A stretch of DNA of 64,000 nucleotides. It comes from Planctomycetota bacterium (GTDB taxonomy: Bacteria > Planctomycetota > PLA2 > JAEUHO01). Position numbers and translations under genes: made by a program. Below, piece by piece: positions 26,782 to 35,127 of the stretch. Position 1 is the first letter of the stretch; each line of letters starts with the position of its first letter. The notes under the pieces are model-generated. The model was not told the origin of the DNA, searched no databases, and saw only the letters and a program-made list of their open reading frames with translations. The stretch lies in the NCBI GenBank assembly GCA_028281445.1, contig JANQJW010000056.1, positions 62,001 to 126,000 on the forward strand, in the 5' to 3' direction.

Positions 26782-27360
26782 ATGTACGAGTCCCTGCAGG
26801 GCCGGCTGGTAGAGCGCGATCCTGCCTCCGCGGTGCTGGAGGCGGGCGGGCTCGCGTACCGCGTGCACATCCCGCTCTCGACGTACGAAGCCCTGCCGCC
26901 GTTGGGGCAGGACGCCCGTCTGCTTCTGCACCTCGTCGTGCGCGAAGACGAGTGGCGGCTCTACGGCTTCCAGAAGACCTCCGAGCGCGCCGTCTTCCAG
27001 GCCCTGCTGCGCGTGAGCGGGGTCGGCCCGGTGATGGCGTTGAGCCTGCTGTCGGGGTTCCGCCCGGCGGAGCTACGCACGGCCGTCGCCGGCGCCGATG
27101 TGCGCGCGCTGACGCGCGTCAAGGGCGTCGGCAAGAAGACGGCCGAGCGCATCGTGGTCGAGCTGCGTGACGTGTGGAAGGACGGCGAAGACGCCGCTTC
27201 TCCCTTCCAGGCCGACACGGGCCCCCTGGGCGACGCGGTACGCGCGCTCGAGTCGCTCGGACTGGACGCGGCCACGGCGCGCAAGCGGGTGGACCGCATT
27301 GCCGCGAAGGAGGGCGACGTGGAGACGGCGGAGCTCGTGCGGCGCGCCTTGCGGGGGTGA
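26782..27360 (+). CDS. ruvA: Holliday junction branch migration protein RuvA
   Basis: A 192-aa protein that forms tetramers on Holliday junctions and recruits the RuvB helicase. Domain I (MYESLQGRLVERDPASAVLEAGGLAY) is an OB fold. Domain II has helix-hairpin-helix motifs (LLRVSGVGPVMALSLLS and LTRVKGVGKKTAERIVVEL). The C-terminal domain III (DAVRALESLGLDAATARKRV) contacts RuvB. RuvB and RuvC are not in the window. The first ATG after the divergent asnS start is used. Confidence 0.95.
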   Translation: MYESLQGRLVERDPASAVLEAGGLAYRVHIPLSTYEALPPLGQDARLLLHLVVREDEWRLYGFQKTSERAVFQALLRVSGVGPVMALSLLSGFRPAELRTAVAGADVRALTRVKGVGKKTAERIVVELRDVWKDGEDAASPFQADTGPLGDAVRALESLGLDAATARKRVDRIAAKEGDVETAELVRRALRG

Positions 27361-27375
27361 GGTCGCCGTGATCGC

Positions 27376-27494
27376 GGGCCGACCACTCGGCCCTCCGGGC
27401 CTCGGGTCGCCCCTACATCGTTCCCTTCCGCTGCGCGTCCGCTGTGCCTAGCCCGATGTAGGGGCGACCCGAGCGCAGCGAGTGGTCGGCCCGC
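27376..27494. repeat. Inverted pair of family B intergenic repeats (copies 2 and 3)
   Basis: Copy 2 (27376-27420) reads GGGCCGACCACTCGG...GGGTCGCCCCTACATCG. Copy 3 (27454-27494) reads CGATGTAGGGGCGACCCGAG...GTGGTCGGCCC. The two face each other across about 33 nt and can form one long stem. They fill the space between the convergent ruvA and nitrilase genes. Confidence 0.75.
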
Positions 27495-27498
27495 GGCC

Positions 27499-28212
27499 TC
27501 ACAGATCGTGGCACACGGATCCAACGCTCCCTTCCGGGACCCGCGCGAGAACACGACCTGCCCTGTCGACGATCGCGGAGTTGCCGTACGCGATACGCTG
27601 TGGCGTCTCACCGACGATGTCCGACGCGACGACCCAGCAGCCGGTCTCGCGCGCACGCGCCTGGAGGTTCGCGACGTGCCGTTCTCGCCAGGCCTCGGCA
27701 ACACCGCGACGTAGGAGGTTGTTGAGCGGCATCACGATTCCCTCTGCGCCGGCGGTCGCGACCGCACGCGCGATCTCCTGGTAGTTCGCGTCGTTGCAGA
27801 TGTTGATCCCGACCTGCGTTCCCGCGATGTCGAAGACCGGGAACGCGTGGCCGGCCTGGAAGAAGGCCTCGTTCGGCCGTGCCTTCGCGTAGCGCCCGAC
27901 AAGCCGGCCTTGCGCCACAACGAGCGCCGTGTTGAACAGGTGCTCTCCCCTGCGCTCGGCGATGCCCACGACCAGCGTCGTCTCGAACGCGCCGACGCGC
28001 TGCAGGAGGGCCTCGAACGCGGGGCTCCGGACTTCGTAGGACGCTCGCGCCGTCGCCTCCCGGTCGTTGGGGAAGTAGCCACCGATGTAGCATTCCGGGA
28101 AGCAGAGCAGATCGACGCCAGCGGCCTCCGCCTCGCTCAGGGCGATCCGCAGGCAGGCAACGGCCTCTGCTTCGTCACTCGTGCAGGCGGGCTGATAGGT
28201 CGCGATCCGCAT
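27499..28212 (-). CDS. Carbon-nitrogen hydrolase (nitrilase superfamily)
   Basis: A 237-aa cytoplasmic hydrolase with the Glu-Lys-Cys triad in order: LLCFPECYIGGYF (Glu), RYAKARPNEAFF (Lys), and INICNDANYQE (nucleophile Cys). Superfamily members cleave amide or nitrile bonds (amidases, carbamylases, ureidopropionases). The substrate cannot be told. The length is at the short end for the family. It ends close to the inverted family B repeat, opposite ruvA. Confidence 0.88.
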   Translation of the reverse strand: MRIATYQPACTSDEAEAVACLRIALSEAEAAGVDLLCFPECYIGGYFPNDREATARASYEVRSPAFEALLQRVGAFETTLVVGIAERRGEHLFNTALVVAQGRLVGRYAKARPNEAFFQAGHAFPVFDIAGTQVGINICNDANYQEIARAVATAGAEGIVMPLNNLLRRGVAEAWRERHVANLQARARETGCWVVASDIVGETPQRIAYGNSAIVDRAGRVLARVPEGSVGSVCHDL

Positions 28213-28365
28213 CGGCGGCCCACACTCCGAATTGAAACGGGCTCGGCCGAAGCCGAGCCCATCTCACCTCGCGGTCGAGGCGTTCACTCCATCGGGGCAG
28301 GCTCGCGCCCGCCCTTCAGAGTGGGGGTTTGGGGGGCCCTGATCCCAGGATCACGCCCCCCAAGA

Positions 28366-30813
28366 TCACTGCGTCGGCGGGCCGGCGATGAACCGGACGC
28401 CCGGAATCGAGACGGGGCTCGACTCGAGCGGGATACCCGTCGAGATGTCGACGATCGTGACCTGCGATGCGCCACGGGCGCAGATGTAGAGGTCCTTGGT
28501 CGGCACCATCGAGAAGTCCGGGTTGGTCGTCAGCAGCAGGTCCATCTCGGCCTGGAGCGTCTGGCCGTACCAGCACGAAGGCTGCGTGCCGTGGAAGCAC
28601 AGGTTCGAGCCCGAAGGCGCGATGCAGGGCGTGCCCCACGAAGCGCGGTGCGCGATCTTGGTCGGGTTGGCACCCACGTTGGTGTAGCGGTTGAGCTCCA
28701 CCGGCTGGTTGAGTGCGCTCTCGAGACCGAGCGTCGCGACCGAGTTCGCCCCGGCGCCCGACTCGGCGACCGAGAAGATCACCGGCGTGCCGGCAGGCAG
28801 GTTGTTGTCGAGGCCGTCAGGACCGTCGAAGTCCGGCAGCGTTCCGACGATCGTGTCGGGACGGCCGCCGTTCTGGACGCCCGTCTGGCAGCCCGGGCCC
28901 GCCAGGTAGTACGCCACCGTGCCCTGGCCCGGCTCGGCGCCAAGCGAGATGGCGGCGAACATGATCGGGTTGAGGCCCACGCAGGGCGTGAAGGCGATGT
29001 CGTTCGGCGAGGAGCCCGCGCCCAGCGCGAACTGCTTGACCGGCTCGTCATCCGCGAGGCGGATGGTGTTGACCGTGCCGTCCGAGAAGTCGGCGTACAT
29101 GATCATTGCGACGCTCGGGCCACCGTTCAGACCATCACGGTTGAAGCCGGAGACACCACCGCCCCACTGCGACACGGAGATCGCACGCGGCGTGTTGCCC
29201 GTCGGCTGCGTCTTCGTGACGAAGAGCGGACCGTTCAGGAAGTTGATGCCCGGCGTGACAGAGCCGATGTTGTAGACGGTGAACGTGTTCGCACCCGAGT
29301 TGGTGACGAGCAGCGAATCGATGCTGCCGTTGCCGACCTGGACCGCGAGACCACCCGGGCTGGGCGAGTTGATCAGAGCCACCGGTACGCAGTCACGCGT
29401 GTTCAGGATGGCCACCTGGCCCGTGTTGAACGACTGCACGTAGAGCCAGCCGTGGCAGGTCGTGGCGTTGGTGCGGTTGTCGTAGTTGATCTCGAACGGG
29501 TCGAAGTTCGGGATGTTCGTGCTGTTCGCGACCGTGTCCGTACCGACCGGCAGCGTGTTCAGCGGGATGCCGAAGGGGAACTGCTCGGCGCCCGAGGCGT
29601 TGTCCGCCAGGTCTTCCTGGTTGATCGCGTCGATGAAACCGACGCGGTCGGGGGCCGACCAGGCGATCGAGTTCTCGGGGAACGGGTTGGCCGGCAGGTC
29701 CGCGGGCTTCACCGTCTGGAACTGGAATGCGAAGCTCAGCACCATCGCGTTGCCCGCGAGGTCGCTGACCGGCGCCGGGTTGTCCGGCGTATCCGGGTTG
29801 GCGGCCATGCTGTCCGCGTCGTTCCAGAGACCCGAGATGGTGCAGCGAATCTGCGTGTCGTACGGGAAGCCGCCCGTGACCGGGTCGATGCGCCAGATGG
29901 CCTCGTGACCGTTCGACGGCAGCGTGGCCTGGTCGAGCTCGCTCTTGAGCTTCGGGAAGGTCGGCGCCGGGATCTGCGGCGGCGGGACCGGCGCGAAGGC
30001 ACCGGCGTCCACGACCTGGATCGTGTTGGCGTTGATCGTTCCGGCGATGACACCCTCGCTGAAGCGGATCACGATGTCAGGCGACGTGTCGCCGAAGATG
30101 TTCGTGACGACGCCGGCGATCTGATCTTCCGGAATGCCGGGCGGGGGCGGAGGCGGCGGGACGCCGGCACCCACGTTCTGCTCGCCGTTGACCGGATCGG
30201 TCGTCACGACGCGCGGGGGGAGCGTGTCCTCGTCACCCACGGTGAACGAGTGGAAGACCGGGCCGTCGCGCAGCGCGCGGCCGGCGGAGTTCGTGATGTT
30301 CTTGAAGATGCCGATCGTGTACTGGCCGTCCGGCAGCGCGGTGACGAAGCCACCGGGGCCCGCGGTCGCGAAGGGCGGCAGGGGCTGGCAGACGATGGCG
30401 TTGAGAGACGCCGTGTCGTCCAGCGGCGTTGCGTCGACGAGCGTCACGTCCACGGGGACCAGGACATTGCCGACGCCCGGGATCTCGCGCGTGATCTGCA
30501 GCGCAGACGGATCCACGCCCAGCGTCTTGTTGCCACCGATGAACACGGACGCCGGGGCGATGTTGGTCTCACTCTGGAAGAAGATGACCATCTTGCCTGG
30601 GTAGGCCGCGGACGTGGAGACCGTCAGCGAGCCGTTCGTGAACGTGGGGTTCTGCTGCAGCGTGTTGAAGTCGAACGGCGACATGAACGGCGAGAAGTTC
30701 CGGACCACCGGCTCCTGCACGTGGTTGCTCGAGTCCGACCCCCCGAGTCCACAGCCGGCCAACACCCCGACGGCTGCGATCAGGGCAAGGGCGACCGATG
30801 CGCGTGAGTACAT
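28366..30813 (-). CDS. Large surface lipoprotein with Ig-like (Big_5-type) and beta-propeller-like regions
   Basis: An 815-aa lipoprotein with signal MYSRASVALALIAAVGVLAGC, lipobox LAGC, and GAGG-type ribosome binding upstream of the ATG at 30811-30813. A strand-rich region follows, with DTLPPRVVTTDPVNGEQNVG and SPDIVIRFSEGV. This is typical of bacterial Ig-like Big_5 modules and is interrupted by a polyproline run. The C-terminal half has repeating segments such as GWLYVQSFNTGQVAILNTRD and SLLVTNSGANTFTVYNIG, like blades of a YncE/YVTN-type beta-propeller. Many Asn/Gly/Pro and few Lys suggest a secreted surface protein. The function is unknown. Confidence 0.82.
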   Translation of the reverse strand: MYSRASVALALIAAVGVLAGCGLGGSDSSNHVQEPVVRNFSPFMSPFDFNTLQQNPTFTNGSLTVSTSAAYPGKMVIFFQSETNIAPASVFIGGNKTLGVDPSALQITREIPGVGNVLVPVDVTLVDATPLDDTASLNAIVCQPLPPFATAGPGGFVTALPDGQYTIGIFKNITNSAGRALRDGPVFHSFTVGDEDTLPPRVVTTDPVNGEQNVGAGVPPPPPPPGIPEDQIAGVVTNIFGDTSPDIVIRFSEGVIAGTINANTIQVVDAGAFAPVPPPQIPAPTFPKLKSELDQATLPSNGHEAIWRIDPVTGGFPYDTQIRCTISGLWNDADSMAANPDTPDNPAPVSDLAGNAMVLSFAFQFQTVKPADLPANPFPENSIAWSAPDRVGFIDAINQEDLADNASGAEQFPFGIPLNTLPVGTDTVANSTNIPNFDPFEINYDNRTNATTCHGWLYVQSFNTGQVAILNTRDCVPVALINSPSPGGLAVQVGNGSIDSLLVTNSGANTFTVYNIGSVTPGINFLNGPLFVTKTQPTGNTPRAISVSQWGGGVSGFNRDGLNGGPSVAMIMYADFSDGTVNTIRLADDEPVKQFALGAGSSPNDIAFTPCVGLNPIMFAAISLGAEPGQGTVAYYLAGPGCQTGVQNGGRPDTIVGTLPDFDGPDGLDNNLPAGTPVIFSVAESGAGANSVATLGLESALNQPVELNRYTNVGANPTKIAHRASWGTPCIAPSGSNLCFHGTQPSCWYGQTLQAEMDLLLTTNPDFSMVPTKDLYICARGASQVTIVDISTGIPLESSPVSIPGVRFIAGPPTQ

Positions 30814-31452
30814 ACTGAGGCTCCTCTCAGCGGCGAAGGAACCAGTCTGCGGCGCCCCCCCGGACACCACCGCCGTCGATACGACTCGACGGGCAGGCAG
30901 ACTGGCTAACGACGCCCGAATAACGGGCGTTTCGACGGCTTGGGTTATAGGTACGCGCCGACTTCGCCGCAAGCATCCCGCCACCCTTTCCGGGCGCCGA
31001 GGAGGGGATGCCAAGGCAGGTCGAAACGAACCCGATACGACTGCCACCGACCGTCACCAAGTGGTTGGGCGTGAGGGTCGGATCCACCTGCGCCAGGGCT
31101 CCCGAGGCGCCCGGGCCATCGTGGCCGGGCGTTGCGGAGGTGCGGGTCTGGTAGGCGAACTTCATGGCTCGGCTCTCATGAGCAAGGCCCATGCCATCGC
31201 GGTCCACTTGGATTTTTGTGTAAACCTATGGAATGAAACAACTTGCGCATCGACCGGGTTGGTCGAATCCGTGCAGGTCCGAGCACTCGTGCGGTTTCGC
31301 ACCACGGGACTCACGCGAGGGAATGGAGCGTTGCACCTTTGGTCCCGCACGAGTCGGGACGGAGTATCCAGGTCCGAATGCCCCCCACCCGTATGCCCAT
31401 TGTCTGTGAAACCGCCCTTCGCAGTCGCCGCGACCCCGGCGATGCTCGGGGG
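30814..31452. other. Intergenic stretch, about 640 nt, divergent promoters
   Basis: I see no gene here. A GTTATA at 30944-30949 could be a -10 (TATAAC on the reverse strand) for the lipoprotein gene. A short palindrome CGCCCG/CGGGCG at 30913-30929 would form a hairpin in that transcript's leader. An AT-rich patch at about 31206-31240 (TTGGATTTTTGTGTAAACC) is the likeliest promoter area for the downstream TPR gene. Confidence 0.4.
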
Positions 31453-32742
31453 GTGAGCGCACGGGTGACTGTCACCATTCTGCTGGGCTTCGTCCTCACC
31501 CTCGCTGCAGCCGCCCCCTCTGCGCTGGCGCGGGGCGGGTCCATCACCCAGAACCTGCTCGAGAAGGGCCTTCGACATCTCCACCAGGCCGAGCGAGCCT
31601 ACTTCACCGGAGCGCAGGACCGGGCACGCGCCGAGGGAACGCGGGCCGAGCGCGTGTTCGAGGACGCCTGGGCCCAGGACCAGAGCGACCCGCGCACCCC
31701 GATGCTCGGCGGCCAGGCCGCGGCCTTCGCACAGAACCTCGACGCGGCGAACAAGTGGTTGAACCGGCTGGCACAAGCGTCGCGCCTGGGTGAAGGCGAT
31801 CCGGACATCCATTTCCTGACCGCGTTCGTGCACTTGATCGGCGCGAAGCGGCCGGACCGCGCGCTCCGCTCGCTCAAGCGGATGCACAGCCTCAACCCGC
31901 GGGCTCGCCCGATCGAACGGGACAATCTCATGTTCATGGCGCACCGCGACTTCGGCCGCGCGTACATGGACGCCGAGAAATGGGACGAGGCCATCAGCCA
32001 GTTCCGCTCGGCAGCCCGCCTGGCGCAACGCGCGTCCAATCGCGGTCGCGAGCTGTCGATGCTGGGCAACATCGGGATGGTGATGCGCCGCAGCGACCGC
32101 CTGATCGAAGCCACGGAGGTGTTCCGGTCCCTGCTCAAGGCCGAGCCGCAGGACCCGCTCTGGCACTGGCATCTCGCGTTGACGCTCGCGTTCCAGAGCC
32201 GCATGGCGGAGGCGATCCCGCACTATCGCGAGGTCATCCGCATGCGCGAGGCGGGCCAGGCCGGTGCGGGCGTGTATGCGGAGCTCGCCGGGGCGTACCT
32301 TCGGCTTGGGAACTGCATACGCCAGGTCGCGGAACGAGAAGCCGATGTCGCGACGCGGACGAAAGCGTTCGAAGAGGCGAAGTCAATGCTCGAGCGCTAC
32401 ATCAAGGAGGCCCCCGACCAATCGTTGGGCCACAAGTGGCTCGGTGTGCTCCTGTTCGAGGATCTCGAGCAGCCGTATGCGGCGCTGCCCCACTTCCGCA
32501 AGGCGTTCGAGCTCGACGAGGTCTGCGAGGACTCGCTCGCCTACATGATCAAGATCCACGAACGCTATCCGCCGCCGCCGGACCAGCTTCCGAAGGACGA
32601 TCCCGAGGCAGCCGAAGCGGCGCGCAAGGCGTGGAGAGCGCCGATCGCCGCATGGAAGAAGAACATCCAAGACGGCGCGGACCGGCGGCAGAAGATCCGC
32701 GAGGAGCGCGTCAAGCGGACCGGCGAAGCCGGTTGTGATTGA
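31453..32742 (+). CDS. Secreted TPR-repeat protein
   Basis: A 429-aa protein starting at a GTG that immediately precedes a signal peptide (VTVTILLGFVLTLAAAAPSALA); upstream in-frame ATGs would put 25-70 residues in front of it. The rest is helical TPR-type sequence: HLHQAERAYFTGAQDRARA, DFGRAYMDAEKWDEAISQFRSAARLA, LSMLGNIGMVMRRSDRLIEATEVFRSLL and LGVLLFEDLEQPYAALPHFRKAFELD. The charged C-terminus ends near GEAGCD. TPR arrays mediate protein-protein contacts; the partner is unknown. It stands alone between a divergent lipoprotein and a convergent zinc-ribbon gene. Confidence 0.78.
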   Translation: MSARVTVTILLGFVLTLAAAAPSALARGGSITQNLLEKGLRHLHQAERAYFTGAQDRARAEGTRAERVFEDAWAQDQSDPRTPMLGGQAAAFAQNLDAANKWLNRLAQASRLGEGDPDIHFLTAFVHLIGAKRPDRALRSLKRMHSLNPRARPIERDNLMFMAHRDFGRAYMDAEKWDEAISQFRSAARLAQRASNRGRELSMLGNIGMVMRRSDRLIEATEVFRSLLKAEPQDPLWHWHLALTLAFQSRMAEAIPHYREVIRMREAGQAGAGVYAELAGAYLRLGNCIRQVAEREADVATRTKAFEEAKSMLERYIKEAPDQSLGHKWLGVLLFEDLEQPYAALPHFRKAFELDEVCEDSLAYMIKIHERYPPPPDQLPKDDPEAAEAARKAWRAPIAAWKKNIQDGADRRQKIREERVKRTGEAGCD

Positions 32743-32755
32743 GCGCGGGTGATTC

Positions 32756-32798
32756 GCGGACGGGCACAAGGCCCGTCCCTACATGTCCTTGCATGAGC
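32756..32798. repeat. Intergenic repeat, family A (copy 4, single unit)
   Basis: GGACGGGCACAAGGCCCGTC followed by CCTACATGTCCTTGCATGAGC. This equals one arm plus the core of copy 1 on the opposite strand, with a single mismatch over about 41 bases. It lies between convergent genes. Confidence 0.75.
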
Positions 32799-32807
32799 TG
32801 ACGGCCT

Positions 32808-33380
32808 TCATGCCGCCGCCCGCGCCAGTGCCTTCTTCCGCTTGCCGAGCACCCGGATCAGGATCCATCCGGTGATGCCGAGCTGGACGAGGAACGAGAA
32901 CAGGAAGCCTTGCTTGAGCAGCCCGATGTGGCTGCGATGGCGGCGGTAGTCCTCCGACGCAACCCAGAGGTCGTGCGCGCGACGCCACGGCTTGAACGCC
33001 GGCGTGCCGGGCGCCGGCGACTCATCCGGCTGCTTCGCGCGACGCAACTCGGACGCGTCATAGCGCGCCTCGATGCTGCGGCGTTGAGAACGGGCGTCCA
33101 TCGTGAGCAGCAGGTAGAGACCGAGGTGCGCGAGTCCCACGATGCCGATCACGAGCGCCGCAGTGCCCCAGGGGCCGCGCACGGGTGCAACCGTTGTCGG
33201 AACGGGCGCGTCCGGCGGCGGCTTCGCCGGTGGCTCGGTGCGCCGCGCGGGTACGACGACGGGATTCGAGCAGCCGCCGCACGCGACGACAGCCCCGGGC
33301 TTGCCGCCGCGTAGCTTCGCCTGGCACTGAGGGCACTCGAAGATCACGGCAGCGGGCGCTCGTTGGCGGGTTGCGGGCAC
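32808..33380 (-). CDS. Zinc-ribbon membrane protein
   Basis: A 190-aa protein. Near the N-terminus FECPQCQAKLRGG and VVACGGCSNPVVV form a CxxC...CxxC zinc ribbon of the type found at the start of many planctomycete membrane proteins. A Pro-rich linker follows. A membrane span then appears at about residues 72-93 (WGTAALVIGIVGLAHLGLYLLL) and another near the C-terminus (GFLFSFLVQLGITGWILI). The soluble loop between has no recognised motif. The C-terminus is basic. Function unknown. Confidence 0.72.
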   Translation of the reverse strand: MPATRQRAPAAVIFECPQCQAKLRGGKPGAVVACGGCSNPVVVPARRTEPPAKPPPDAPVPTTVAPVRGPWGTAALVIGIVGLAHLGLYLLLTMDARSQRRSIEARYDASELRRAKQPDESPAPGTPAFKPWRRAHDLWVASEDYRRHRSHIGLLKQGFLFSFLVQLGITGWILIRVLGKRKKALARAAA

Positions 33381-33438
33381 GGAGAGATCTCGCGGCGATG
33401 CACGGACCTCTAGATACCCCGAGCGGGCTCGACGCCTA

Positions 33439-33675
33439 TCAGGCGACGTACTGGAGGACGGCCTCGCGGATCATCTTCTCGTCGGGGAACTCACCCGTCT
33501 TGAGCTTCGAGTAGATCTCCTCTTCATCGACGTAGACCTCGAAGCAGCCCCCACCCGCGGGTTCGAGCTCGAGCAGGGCGAGGTTGGACTTCAACTCTTC
33601 GAGCAGGACGGTCGCCAAACTGACGGCCTTGGGCTCGTAGTTTCAGACGGCGCAGTACATGATGCGGATCTTCAT
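33439..33675 (-). CDS. SelW/Rdx-family selenoprotein (in-frame UGA = selenocysteine)
   Basis: A 78-residue protein read from the ATG at 33673-33675. Codon 11 is TGA (33643-33645). The context MYCAV-U-NYEPKA places it as the second redox residue of the CxxU motif (Cys8, Sec11) of the Rdx thioredoxin-like family (SelW, SelH, SelT). The rest is diagnostic: LLEELKS, GGGCFEVYVDEE, and YSKLKTGEFPDEKMIREAV, the usual GG.FEV.VD...SK..TG.FP pattern. Translation ends at a second TGA at 33439, directly followed by TAG. A bacterial SECIS-like hairpin follows the first UGA. Family members are probable redox regulators. The gene is divergent from the RND adaptor. A standard gene finder would miss it or truncate it. 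Confidence 0.9.
33610..33628 (-). promoter_or_regulatory. SECIS-like hairpin of the SelW-type gene
   Basis: In RNA sense, GG-C-CGUC, apical loop AGUUU, then GGCG-A-CC. The four-pair upper stem and the GG/CC lower pairs flank one C-A mismatch. The loop begins 22 nt after the UGA and has G as its second base. Both agree with the published bacterial SECIS pattern (loop within 16-37 nt, G in the first two loop positions). Confidence 0.7.
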
Positions 33676-33798
33676 GAGGATTCCGGTCTCCAGGGCGGGC
33701 AGATCGTATCTGTGACGGCCCCCGCGCTCCGATGGTTTCGGGGCTGCCCGGGCCCCGCCGGACGCGACAACCCGCCCTCCGCGGATATCGTCCAGACC

Positions 33799-35127
33799 GT
33801 GGATGAATCCCCCGCCCCCGTCAATTTGACCCGCCGGATCATCACGTCCGCAGTGCTCGTCGTGGCGGCCCTGTTCGTGGCGCAGTTCGGCTTCAAGCGG
33901 CTGGCTTCGCTGCGCGAGGACAGCGCGCGGACGGAGGGCGGCGTGCTCGCTCCCCTGGTACGCGCGGAGCGGGCCAAGCGCCTCGACTACACGGAGACGC
34001 TCCGCGGCTACGGCCGCGCCGAGCCGCTGCGCCGCTCGACGGTCGTGGCCGAGGTGGCGGGCGTCGTCCGGACGATCGCGCCGACGCTCGAGCCGGGTAC
34101 GGCGATCCAGACCGTTACGGATCCCTCGACAGAGAACGGCGGTTCGGGCGCGAAGGGCGCGCTGCCGGTGCTCGTGACGCTGGACGCGCGCGACTTCGAA
34201 GACCGCATCGAGTCAGCCCGCGCCGAGGTCAAGGCCGTCGAGGCCGAGATCGCGCGTCTCGGAGCCGTCGGCGCGACGCTGGAAGAGCGAGTCCCCATCG
34301 CCGAAGAGGAACTCGATGCCGCGCAGCGCGAGCTGCGACGCATCGCGGGTCTCGTTCCCAAGACCCTGACCGAGAGCGACCTCGACAAGCAGAAGCTCCA
34401 GGTCACCGTGCGGCGCAGCAACCTCCTCGCGCTCGTCTCCTTGGTGAACGAGAACGACCAGGCGGTTGCCGCTGCCAAGGCGCGGCTGGTCGGTCGCAAC
34501 AAGGCGGTGCAGCTCGCTGTTCGCGAGAAAGAGCGCACTGTCATCCGTGCCCCGTTCGCGGGCCGCGTGGCGATGCGCCACGTCAACCTCGGCGAGCGCG
34601 TTCGCATCGGCGACCCGCTCTTCACGATCGTCGACCTGACGCGCATGCAGATCCCGGTCGCGCTGCCGGCCGGCCGCTACGACGAAGTCGCCCTCGACGC
34701 CGCGGCGCGCGTCAAGCTGCCGGATCACGACGACTACCTGTGGGAGGGCACGCTCGACCGCATCGCGCCCCAGATCAACACGCAAGAGCGCACGTTCTTC
34801 GCCTTCGTCGTCGTGCCGGGCAGCGCGATCCAGACCACCGCCCCGCCGGGCACGCACGTCATCGCGGAAGTCCAGGGCAAGACGCATGAACGCGTGATTG
34901 CCGTGCCGCGGCGCGCCTTCCTGGGCACGCGCATGTTCGTCGCGAAGAAGGCCGAGGGCGAGGAGTACGTGATCGAAGAGCGCCAGCCCGCGGTCTCGCG
35001 CTACCTCTCGGGCGTCGCGCTCGTCACGAACGGCATCGAGGACGGCGAGCTGTTCCTCGTCACGAACCTCGAGGCGGTTGCGGCCGGCTCCCGCGTCCGG
35101 CTCGCGGAGGGCGAGGGGGCGAAGTGA
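33799..35127 (+). CDS. RND efflux periplasmic adaptor (HlyD/MFP family)
   Basis: About 442 aa from the GTG at 33799; a GTG at 33712 would add 29 residues. An N-terminal membrane anchor (IITSAVLVVAALFVAQFGF) is followed by a lipoyl half-motif (RRSTVVAEVAGVVRTI). A long coiled-coil hairpin comes next (ARAEVKAVEAEIARL...AAQRELRRIAGLV), then the second lipoyl half (RTVIRAPFAGRVAMRHVNLGERV) and beta-barrel regions. The adaptor links the inner-membrane pump to an outer-membrane channel. The next gene overlaps by 4 nt (GTGA) and encodes the pump. No outer-membrane TolC homologue is present here. Confidence 0.92.
   Translation: MDESPAPVNLTRRIITSAVLVVAALFVAQFGFKRLASLREDSARTEGGVLAPLVRAERAKRLDYTETLRGYGRAEPLRRSTVVAEVAGVVRTIAPTLEPGTAIQTVTDPSTENGGSGAKGALPVLVTLDARDFEDRIESARAEVKAVEAEIARLGAVGATLEERVPIAEEELDAAQRELRRIAGLVPKTLTESDLDKQKLQVTVRRSNLLALVSLVNENDQAVAAAKARLVGRNKAVQLAVREKERTVIRAPFAGRVAMRHVNLGERVRIGDPLFTIVDLTRMQIPVALPAGRYDEVALDAAARVKLPDHDDYLWEGTLDRIAPQINTQERTFFAFVVVPGSAIQTTAPPGTHVIAEVQGKTHERVIAVPRRAFLGTRMFVAKKAEGEEYVIEERQPAVSRYLSGVALVTNGIEDGELFLVTNLEAVAAGSRVRLAEGEGAK

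Noticed and set aside
27847..30807. A 986-residue plus-strand frame
   Set aside because: Arg/Asp/Val-rich shadow of the nitrilase and lipoprotein genes on the other strand.
30827..31207. 126-codon minus-strand frame in the long intergenic stretch
   Set aside because: No signal, weak start and no protein-like pattern.
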